Of a stretch of 13,600 bases of DNA, positions 7,944 to 13,600 are shown one piece after another. Source of the DNA: Thioalkalivibrio nitratireducens (GTDB lineage: Bacteria; Pseudomonadota; Gammaproteobacteria; Ectothiorhodospirales; Ectothiorhodospiraceae); NCBI GenBank assembly GCA_011390385.1, contig JAABSN010000086.1:1-13600 (forward strand), given 5' to 3'. Under the pieces are notes generated by a model that worked only from the letters and a program-made list of their open reading frames with translations, searched no databases and had not been told where the DNA came from. A program made the position numbers and the translations under genes. Each line of letters begins with the position of its first letter. Position 1 is the first letter of the stretch.

Positions 7944-9266
7944 TCATGGGCTCTCGAAGCCGTCGTTGAACACGTCGTTGGGATCGATCTGGGGATCGTA
8001 TTCCAGCGCGCCGATATCGCAGATGGCCTCCCCGTCGTCATCGCCATCGACCGGCCGCGGCAGCCCGCGCTGGTCCTGGGGAAGTACGTTGAGGCAGCCA
8101 GCGCCCGGCGGATCGATCAGGACGCTGTCGAAGTCCGGCATCAGTGTGGTGGTGACGCCGCCGAAATCGCCCGCCTCGTCCAGGAAGGGGTTCTGGATGT
8201 GCTCGAAGCCACCAACGCTGCCGAATCCGCAGGAGGTGTCCGAGCTGGCGTTGAAGTTTTCCGCGACCAAGAAGGTGGCGCTGTCGCCCGGCAAGTCGTT
8301 GCAGTCCTCGAGATGTCCATGGATCACGCTGCGGCGGATCAAGTACTGGGGATCGGGCAACTCGGGACTGGTCAGAAAAACCACGCCCTGCGGACCGTTT
8401 TCATTCATTGACACATGCATCAGCGAGGTGGGGACACCGTCCGAATGGATCCCGTTGGTGTTCTCGTAGAACGTCGAATTGGTGATCAACAAGCCCGGAT
8501 CGGGCATGGTTAGAGGCTCGCTGTGAATCACGTGCGCATCCGGAACCAGTTCGATGCCGCCCCCGGGAAGCACGCCGTTCCTGCGAAAGGTCGAGTTCGT
8601 GATCTGAGCCTTGCCACGATTGCTGATCGCCGCACCGCGGGCGAGCGGCCCGAACTCCTCGTCGCTGATCGCGTTGTTGAACATCTCGACCTCGCGCATC
8701 ACGAGAGTGCCAGCGTTCCAGATCGCGCCGCCCTCATTGGCGAGGTTGAGCGAGATGCTGGAATTCTGAATCCCCAGCTGCCCCAGCACCTGCTGGGTTG
8801 CGCGGACCTGGAAAGCGCCGCCGCGAACACTGCGCCCACCGCCAACGTCGACGTTGTCGATGATGAGCGTGGCACCCGGAAGAATATCGAATACGCGATC
8901 AATGAATCCGCCTGAGATCGTCGGGCGTTGCTCACCGAGGCTGCGGATCGTGATGTTGCCGCGGATGTCGAGATCGCCGGTCACCGCCTGATCCTCGATC
9001 CCGGCATCATCGCGGCTGAGGATGAATTGATCCGTGCCCCCGGGCAAGAAGATGACATGGTTGCCGGGGTTGGCGTTGGCCTCCTGGACCGCGGCCCGCA
9101 GCGAACAGAATCCGAGAGGTGCCCCTTGGGGCTGGCAGAAACCGTCTCCCGGATTCGTTTCAGGCAGATCCTGCGTCGTGTTGACCTGAAAATCCAGTGC
9201 ACTGACCGTGCTCGCCAGCAAGGTCAGCCCGCCAGTCGCCAGCGCGCGCTGCAGTCCGATTCGCAT
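7944..9266 (-). CDS. Exported CSLREA-domain beta-helix protein
   Basis: The 440-residue exported protein has a signal peptide MRIGLQRALATGGLTLLAS ending in TVSA, cleaved before LDFQ. The CSLREA region follows: VNTTQDLPETNPGDGFC, then FCSLRAAVQEANA (about 53-65). The middle is built of parallel beta-helix repeats with NSTF and GGAI motifs (NSSISLNLANEGGAIWNAG, ITNSTFRRNG, ITNSTFYENT). The C-terminal section DQRGLPRP...CDIGALEY matches the choice-of-anchor Q pattern, and the chain ends NDVFNDGFESP. It is probably secreted or surface-attached, with unknown ligand. ATG at 9266 is preferred to the in-frame ATG at 9275 because ACGGA sits about 9 nt before it and abuts the other. It is convergent with the AlaX gene. 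Confidence 0.88.
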   Translation of the reverse strand: MRIGLQRALATGGLTLLASTVSALDFQVNTTQDLPETNPGDGFCQPQGAPLGFCSLRAAVQEANANPGNHVIFLPGGTDQFILSRDDAGIEDQAVTGDLDIRGNITIRSLGEQRPTISGGFIDRVFDILPGATLIIDNVDVGGGRSVRGGAFQVRATQQVLGQLGIQNSSISLNLANEGGAIWNAGTLVMREVEMFNNAISDEEFGPLARGAAISNRGKAQITNSTFRRNGVLPGGGIELVPDAHVIHSEPLTMPDPGLLITNSTFYENTNGIHSDGVPTSLMHVSMNENGPQGVVFLTSPELPDPQYLIRRSVIHGHLEDCNDLPGDSATFLVAENFNASSDTSCGFGSVGGFEHIQNPFLDEAGDFGGVTTTLMPDFDSVLIDPPGAGCLNVLPQDQRGLPRPVDGDDDGEAICDIGALEYDPQIDPNDVFNDGFESP

Positions 9267-9399
9267 GATTCGCATTCCGTGGAATTGGAGGGTTCATGTC
9301 GAATTACGCAAAGCGAGTCGGGAATTGATCACGGAGATCGGTCTTTTTCGAAGACGATCCTGTGACATCAGAACTGCATCCAGGCCCGTCGCCCCGCGC

Positions 9400-9966
9400 T
9401 CAGCCCGAGCGCGACGGATGAGTCGCCGCGACCAGCGGGTCGTCCTCGAAGCGCTGCTGGAACATCGCCAGGCTCGGCAACTGATCCAGCGAAAGGCGCT
9501 CACGAAACAACGCCCAGCTGAGGAAGCAGCCCAGTCGGAGAGCAAAATCCGTGTCGGGTGCCGGCGGATCCGGTTCGAGCGCTTGTTCAAGGGCCTCCAG
9601 GCACTGTCGGACACGACTCTGCTGCCGCTCGAGGTAGGGCGCTTGCGCGGGGCCGAGCCCGTCGCGCTCGAGCAGGAAAAGATTGACCGCCGTGTCCATC
9701 GTGGTGTCGACCAGCAGGAACCGGTCGAACTCGTCCAGTGATGGAAAGAACGCCTGCCCGGCCCGTTCGCGTAACAGGCGCAGGATGCTCAGCGAATCGG
9801 TCAGTTTTCGATCCCCATCGTGCAGGAACGGCACACGGGCCGCTGGCGACTGCTCCGCGCTGGCGGCGTAATCGGTTTCCACGAAATCGCATTCCTGCCC
9901 GGTCCGGGCGAGAACGATACGAATATGACGGACATACGGCGAGGTGAAGCTTCCGAACAGTTGCAT
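9400..9966 (-). CDS. Glutathione S-transferase-like protein
   Basis: The 188-residue protein has the GST fold. The thioredoxin-like N-domain starts MQLFGSFTSPYVRHIRIVL, where SPYVR (Ser8) is the usual glutathione-activating segment. VPFLHDG (Val45, cis-Pro46) and the glutathione-contacting TDS (56-58) follow. The rest is an all-helical C-domain, somewhat short for the family, which usually runs 200-220 residues. It is a cytosolic glutathione conjugating or dehalogenating enzyme, or one with redox function; the substrate cannot be told. The open frame extends 29 residues upstream, but the GST fold begins at this ATG. A CACAAT box (10000-9995) may be its -10. It is divergent from liuB, across 157 bp. 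Confidence 0.88.
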   Translation of the reverse strand: MQLFGSFTSPYVRHIRIVLARTGQECDFVETDYAASAEQSPAARVPFLHDGDRKLTDSLSILRLLRERAGQAFFPSLDEFDRFLLVDTTMDTAVNLFLLERDGLGPAQAPYLERQQSRVRQCLEALEQALEPDPPAPDTDFALRLGCFLSWALFRERLSLDQLPSLAMFQQRFEDDPLVAATHPSRSG

Positions 9967-10123
9967 GGGCCCGGGTTCCGTGATGACTGGAAGGATTGTG
10001 CGCCTGGACGCAGCATGAACACAAGTCCGGCAAGTTGCGAATCGATGGAGCAACGAGGCGGCCCCGGGCCGGCGCCGAGACGAGCGGCTACACTATCGAG
10101 TCGATTCCGCCTGCCCGCTGCCG

Positions 10124-11731
10124 ATGCCCAAGCTGACCACCCAGATCGATCCACGAGAAGAGGAGTTCCGGAGCCGCGCTGCGTACCACCGGGCGCTGGC
10201 CGAAGACCTGCGCGACGTGCTCCATCGAACCGCGCTGGGTGGGCCGGAAAAATCGCGCGACAAACATACGGCGCGTGGAAAGCTGCTTCCGCGCGAACGC
10301 ATCCGGACGCTGCTTGATCCGGGCAGCCCGTTTCTCGAGCTGGCGCCGATGGCGGCACACGGTCTCTACGACGGTGCCGCACCCGCGGCCGGGGTGGTCG
10401 CCGGCATCGGTCGGATCGAGGGCACGGAATGCATGATCCTCGCCAACGATGCGACCGTCAAGGGCGGAACCTACTACCCGATGACGGTCAAGAAACATCT
10501 CCGTGCGCAGGAGATCGCGCTCGAGAATCACCTCCCCTGCATCTATCTGGTTGACTCGGGCGGCGCCTTCCTCCCGATGCAGGACGACGTGTTTCCGGAC
10601 AAGGAACATTTCGGACGGATCTTCTACAACCAGGCGCGACTTTCGGCGAAGAACATTCCCCAGATTGCCGCAGTCATGGGATCGTGCACGGCCGGCGGCG
10701 CGTACGTTCCGGCCATGTGCGACGAGGCCATCATCGTTCGCGAACAGGGGACGATCTTTCTCGGCGGACCGCCGCTGGTGAAGGCTGCCACCGGCGAGGA
10801 GGTCGACCCGGAATCGCTGGGTGGCGCCGACGTGCATACCCGGCTTTCCGGCGTCGCCGATCATTTCGCCGAGAACGATACCCATGCGCTGTCCATGGCC
10901 CGCGAGATCGTCGCGCGATTCAACCGCCCGGCGCCCTGGTCGCTGGACGTCCGCGAGCCGGTGGAACCCGCCTACTCGGCCGACGAACTCTACGGCATCC
11001 TGCCGACCGACACCCGCTACCCCTTCGAGGTGCGGGAAGTGATCGCGCGTCTCGTCGACGGATCGGAGTTCCAGGAATTCAAGGCCCGGTTCGGCACGAC
11101 GCTGGTCACCGGCTTCGCCCGCATTCACGGCCTGCCGGTCGGAATCGTGGCCAATAACGGCATCCTCTTTTCCGAGTCTGCACAGAAGGGGGCGCACTTC
11201 ATCCAGCTCTGCAACCAGCGCGGGATTCCGCTGGTGTTCCTGCAGAACATCACCGGCTTCATGGTCGGCAAGAAGTACGAGCAGTCCGGCATCGCCCGGG
11301 ATGGCGCGAAGATGGTCACGGCCGTGGCCTGTGCCGATGTACCCAAGTTCACCGTCATCATCGGCGGCTCGTTCGGCGCCGGCAACTACGCGATGTGCGG
11401 CCGTGCCTACGGCGCGCGCTTCCTGTGGACCTGGCCCAACGCCCGCATTTCGGTCATGGGGGGCGAACAGGCTGCAAGCGTACTGGCCACCGTCAAGCGC
11501 GACGGAATGGAGGCGGCAGGCCAGGCCTGGAGCGAAGCCGAGGAAGAATCCTTCAAGGCCCCGATCCGCGAGCAGTACGAACGGCAGGGCCACCCCTACT
11601 ATGCAACGGCCCGCCTCTGGGATGACGGTGTCATCGACCCGATCGACACCCGCCGCGTGCTCGGCCTCGCCATCGCCGCCTCGCTCAACGCGCCGATCGA
11701 GAAGGGCCGGTTCGGGGTCTTCCGGATGTAG
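10124..11731 (+). CDS. liuB: 3-Methylcrotonyl-CoA carboxylase beta subunit (carboxyltransferase)
   Basis: The 535-residue biotin-dependent carboxyltransferase transfers CO2 from carboxybiotin to 3-methylcrotonyl-CoA in leucine/isovalerate breakdown. It has the two crotonase-like halves. The N-half holds [16 protein letters not shown] (from 186) with the CoA oxyanion site. The C-half holds [18 protein letters not shown] (from 372) and [17 protein letters not shown] (413-429). The start [15 protein letters not shown] and the length match MCC-beta/LiuB rather than propionyl-CoA carboxylase. liuC and liuD follow, so it is the first gene of the cluster seen here. A possible -10 (TACACT, 10089-10094) precedes it and the ribosome binding site is weak. 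No liuA or liuR lies upstream in the window; the upstream neighbour is a divergent GST gene. Confidence 0.95.
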   Translation: MPKLTTQIDPREEEFRSRAAYHRALAEDLRDVLHRTALGGPEKSRDKHTARGKLLPRERIRTLLDPGSPFLELAPMAAHGLYDGAAPAAGVVAGIGRIEGTECMILANDATVKGGTYYPMTVKKHLRAQEIALENHLPCIYLVDSGGAFLPMQDDVFPDKEHFGRIFYNQARLSAKNIPQIAAVMGSCTAGGAYVPAMCDEAIIVREQGTIFLGGPPLVKAATGEEVDPESLGGADVHTRLSGVADHFAENDTHALSMAREIVARFNRPAPWSLDVREPVEPAYSADELYGILPTDTRYPFEVREVIARLVDGSEFQEFKARFGTTLVTGFARIHGLPVGIVANNGILFSESAQKGAHFIQLCNQRGIPLVFLQNITGFMVGKKYEQSGIARDGAKMVTAVACADVPKFTVIIGGSFGAGNYAMCGRAYGARFLWTWPNARISVMGGEQAASVLATVKRDGMEAAGQAWSEAEEESFKAPIREQYERQGHPYYATARLWDDGVIDPIDTRRVLGLAIAASLNAPIEKGRFGVFRM

Positions 11732-11748
11732 GGGTGCAAGACAACAAG

Positions 11749-12159
11749 ATGAAAACCACGAAGGACACGAAGACCACGAAGAAGGAAGTGAGTTTCGACC
11801 CGTTGTCCCGAGAAGTCATCAGCTGCGCAATCGAGGTCCACAAGGTTCTCGGACCCGGTCTTCTCGAAGCCGCTTACCAGCAGTGCCTTGCGCATGAGTT
11901 CCGACTTGCCGGTATCGAGTTTGCAATGGAAGTGCCGATGCCGGTCGAGTACAAGAATGTAAAGCTTGACTGTGGATTCCGCGCGGATTTCATCGTCGGC
12001 GAACAGTTGATTCTTGAGCTGAAGAGCGTTGATCGACTGAACCCTGTCCACGAGGCCCAGCGATTGACCTACATGAAGCTCAAGGGATATCGAACCGGCC
12101 TGTTGATCAACTTCAACGCCCGCTTGCTGAAAGACGGGTTGAAACGATTCGTGCTTTGA
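11749..12159 (+). CDS. GxxExxY protein (PD-(D/E)XK-like), in an inverted-repeat cassette
   Basis: The 136-residue protein belongs to the GxxExxY family: GLLEAAY (37-43) is the name-giving motif. A nuclease-like constellation follows, Asp80 (RADFIVG) and Glu90-Leu-Lys92 (ILELKS), matching the PD-(D/E)XK core. The biochemical role of the family is not established. The gene sits between liuB and liuC, unrelated to leucine catabolism. Its first 13 residues (MKTTKDTKTTKKE) are encoded by the left copy of an ACGAAG-rich inverted repeat, and the right copy starts just after its stop. An in-frame GTG at 11734 is possible, but ATG at 11749 begins at the repeat and is preferred. Codon use is less GC-rich than in liuB, consistent with acquisition. 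Confidence 0.9.
   Translation: MKTTKDTKTTKKEVSFDPLSREVISCAIEVHKVLGPGLLEAAYQQCLAHEFRLAGIEFAMEVPMPVEYKNVKLDCGFRADFIVGEQLILELKSVDRLNPVHEAQRLTYMKLKGYRTGLLINFNARLLKDGLKRFVL
11753..11782 (+). repeat. Left inverted repeat of the GxxExxY cassette
   Basis: This 30-bp stretch is built from ACGAAG units (AAACCACGAAG, then ACACGAAG, then CACGAAGA). It matches the reverse complement of 12161-12190 at 27 of 30 positions. It lies inside the first codons of the GxxExxY gene. Confidence 0.9.
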
Positions 12160-12160
12160 A

Positions 12161-12190
12161 TCTTCGTGTCCTTCGTGTTCTTCGTGGTTT
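12161..12190 (-). repeat. Right inverted repeat of the GxxExxY cassette
   Basis: TCTTCGTGTCC, TTCGTGTT and CTTCGTGGTTT run directly after the GxxExxY stop codon. They are the inverted partner of 11753-11782 (3 mismatches in 30). The repeat ends 22 bp before the preferred liuC start and so replaces its normal upstream region. Confidence 0.9.
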
Positions 12191-12212
12191 ACTAATGCAA
12201 CCGAATTTGACT

Positions 12213-13001
12213 ATGAACTCTTTGATCAAACTCTCCCGCGACACCCGCTCAATCGTCAGCATCACGCTGAACCGCCCCGACGTGCACAACGCGTTCAACG
12301 CCGAACTGATTGCCGAGCTCTCCGATACGTTCGCAGCATTGGCGGCTGACCCACCGCGAGTGCTGGTTCTGAGTGGGGAAGGCAAGTCGTTCTCCGCTGG
12401 GGCGGACCTCGAATGGATGCGGGGCATGGCCGATGCAGGGGGGCAGGCGAATCGGGCCGATGCCGAACGACTTGCCGCGATGTTCCGGTCTCTGGATGAA
12501 CTGCCCTGCCCGACCGTGGCTCGCATCCAGGGACCCGCGTTCGGCGGGGGCGTCGGATTGATCGCATGCTGCGACATCGCAATCGCCGTGGAGGACGCAA
12601 TGTTCGGTCTGACCGAGGTCCGGCTCGGACTGATTCCGGCGACCATTGCACCATTCGTTACCGCCCGCATCGGGACCCGCAACGCTCGACGCTACATGCT
12701 CACCGGAGAGCGATTCGATGCCCGCCGGGCCGCGCAGATCGGCCTCGTGCACGAATGCTGCGCGCGCACGCAAGTCGACGAACAGGTCAGCCTCGTGATC
12801 GACGCGCTGCTTGCCGCCGGACCACTTGCCGTCGCTGAATGCAAGCGACTCATCCGGCGAATCGAGCGTTTCGACGGAAATGCCGCTGAGCTCGACCGAA
12901 TCACCGCCGAGTGGATCGCCCGAATCCGGACCTCCGACGAAGGCCAGGAGGGCCTGCGTGCCTTCCTTGAAAAGCGCAAACCCGGATGGATCCAGTCCTG
13001 A
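12213..13001 (+). CDS. liuC: Enoyl-CoA hydratase family, probable 3-methylglutaconyl-CoA hydratase
   Basis: The 262-residue crotonase-fold enzyme would hydrate 3-methylglutaconyl-CoA to HMG-CoA in leucine catabolism. The motifs are LNRPDVHNAFN (19-29), the CoA-binding FSAGADLEWM (60-69), the oxyanion-hole GPAFGGGVGL (107-116), and EVRLGLIPATIAP with the likely catalytic Glu135. The LGLIPATIAPFV wording is typical of LiuC-type hydratases. Position between liuB and liuD supports the assignment. The start is uncertain: ATG 12213 (MNSLIKLSRD) matches family N-termini, ATG 12195 is also possible, and frames from TTG 12156 would translate the cassette repeat and are unlikely. No clear ribosome binding site is visible, probably because the inserted repeat ends just upstream. 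Confidence 0.9.
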   Translation: MNSLIKLSRDTRSIVSITLNRPDVHNAFNAELIAELSDTFAALAADPPRVLVLSGEGKSFSAGADLEWMRGMADAGGQANRADAERLAAMFRSLDELPCPTVARIQGPAFGGGVGLIACCDIAIAVEDAMFGLTEVRLGLIPATIAPFVTARIGTRNARRYMLTGERFDARRAAQIGLVHECCARTQVDEQVSLVIDALLAAGPLAVAECKRLIRRIERFDGNAAELDRITAEWIARIRTSDEGQEGLRAFLEKRKPGWIQS

Positions 13002-13180
13002 TCTTCGGCGCCGGCAACGAGATCATCCGACCGTTCACCACGCCGACAGCGAAGTCGGGATCGTGAGAATCCTGCGGGCAAACAAGAAGGCCGGGTTCAA
13101 CGGCATCTGACCGCGAGTCATCCGCCCGATTCAGCACGAGGATCATTCACGGCGTACAGTGTCGGAGTGCCCGTGCTGCG

Positions 13181-13193
13181 CTTCGTGGTTAAA
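13181..13193 (+). repeat. Possible third remnant of the ACGAAG-type repeat
   Basis: CTTCGTGGTTAAA sits 28 bp before liuD and matches the outer end of the right repeat (CTTCGTGGTTT) over the first 10 bases. It is short, so chance is possible, but its position in the liuC-liuD gap of the same operon is suggestive. Confidence 0.3.
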
Positions 13194-13220
13194 TAACGGG
13201 GTCATCCGCTCGGAATCCAG

Positions 13221-13600
13221 ATGTTCAGACGAATCCTGATCGCCAACCGTGGCGAGATTGCCTGCCGGGTCATCGAAACCTGCCGAAGGCTCGGCATCGA
13301 GACGGTCGCCGTGTTCTCCGATGCGGATCGGGAGGCACGCCATGTCCGACTGGCCGACCACGCCATTCGAATCGGTTCCGCAGAGCCCTCTGCGTCGTAT
13401 CTCGATGTCGAGCGTCTGCTCGAGGCCGCGCGCGGCAACGGCGCCGAAGCCATCCATCCGGGCTACGGGTTTCTGTCGGAGAATGCCGGCTTTGCGCGCG
13501 CAGTGGCCGACGCCGGCCTGATCCTGATCGGACCGGCAGCCGAGACGATCGAAGCGATGGGGTCGAAGGCACGGGCCAAGCGCATCATGGCCGAAGCGGG
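13221..13600 (+). CDS. liuD: 3-Methylcrotonyl-CoA carboxylase alpha subunit, N-terminal part (cut by window edge)
   Basis: The first 126 residues are visible, starting [18 protein letters not shown], the invariant opening of biotin carboxylase domains. [15 protein letters not shown] follows at about residues 78-92, then [20 protein letters not shown], the lead-in to the ATP-grasp domain. In full-length form it would carry biotin carboxylase and biotin carrier domains and charge biotin with CO2 for LiuB. The ATG is preceded by CGGA at a good distance. The family call is firm. The specific MCC subunit is inferred from liuB and liuC upstream, because propionyl- or geranyl-CoA carboxylase alpha subunits look the same over this stretch. 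A gap of 219 bp separates it from liuC, large for an operon. Confidence 0.92.
   Translation, partial: MFRRILIANRGEIACRVIETCRRLGIETVAVFSDADREARHVRLADHAIRIGSAEPSASYLDVERLLEAARGNGAEAIHPGYGFLSENAGFARAVADAGLILIGPAAETIEAMGSKARAKRIMAEA

Noticed and set aside
10088..11593. 501-codon minus-strand open frame opposite liuB
   Set aside because: It is antisense to a full-length carboxyltransferase and has no motif of its own. Long antisense frames are expected at this GC content.
11753..11790. ACGAAG units considered as a small CRISPR-like or tandem array
   Set aside because: The units are 9-10 bp without spacers and form one arm of an inverted repeat around the GxxExxY gene. No cas genes are present.
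12156..12212. TTG at 12156 as the start of liuC
   Set aside because: The extra N-terminus would be translated from the cassette repeat (RVLRVLRG), and the start would overlap the GxxExxY stop. The crotonase fold begins near 12213.
13020..13110. Open frame ending RANKKAGFNGI between liuC and liuD
   Set aside because: It mostly overlaps liuC in another frame and has no start or ribosome binding site of its own. No family is recognisable in the short tail.

Overview
The window is GC-rich and densely coded, and its genes look like chromosomal DNA of a gammaproteobacterium. Leucine/isovalerate (liu) genes, an S9-peptidase lipoprotein and a secreted CSLREA protein ending in DGFESP would fit the Wenzhouxiangella/Xanthomonadales side of that class. 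This placement is inference from protein style, not from a phylogeny.

Layout. At the left edge are the tail of one gene and a complete gene for small membrane proteins with similar C-termini, overlapping by ATGA (1-686). A small exported protein converges on them (680-1063, minus). Next is a tRNA-Ser(GGA) gene (1368-1459, minus) with a broken tandem copy beside it. The copy keeps its 5' leader, D-arm, anticodon arm, variable arm and T-stem, but its T-loop is split by about 80 bp of short back-to-back inverted repeats (1526-1713). A translationally coupled pair follows on the minus strand: an acyl-CoA dehydrogenase, then an APH-type phosphotransferase (4106-1822). These are the two halves of the ACAD10/ACAD11 architecture and resemble the LvaC/LvaA pair of 4-hydroxyacyl-CoA catabolism. 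The stretch 4107-4556 has no intact gene, but it holds a likely promoter and a fossil FG-GAP/VCBS repeat. A zinc-ribbon/single-TM protein (4557-4808) and tRNA-Ser(CGA) (4991-5083) follow.

The middle holds an S9-family prolyl-oligopeptidase-like lipoprotein (5169-7124, minus), divergent from a free-standing alanyl-tRNA editing hydrolase of the AlaX type (7218-7913, plus). A CSLREA/right-handed beta-helix exported protein (7944-9266, minus) and a short glutathione S-transferase-like protein (9400-9966, minus) come next.

The right third is part of the leucine/isovalerate pathway on the plus strand: 3-methylcrotonyl-CoA carboxylase beta subunit (liuB), methylglutaconyl-CoA hydratase (liuC), and the start of the biotin-carrying alpha subunit (liuD, cut by the window edge). 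LiuB and LiuD together carboxylate 3-methylcrotonyl-CoA and LiuC hydrates the product. Between liuB and liuC lies a GxxExxY (PD-(D/E)XK-like) gene flanked by a 30-bp inverted repeat built from ACGAAG units. It looks like a mobile cassette that landed inside the operon.

The two most unusual structures are the T-loop-interrupted tRNA-Ser copy and the inverted-repeat-bounded GxxExxY cassette. No CRISPR array, transposase, integrase or phage gene was found.
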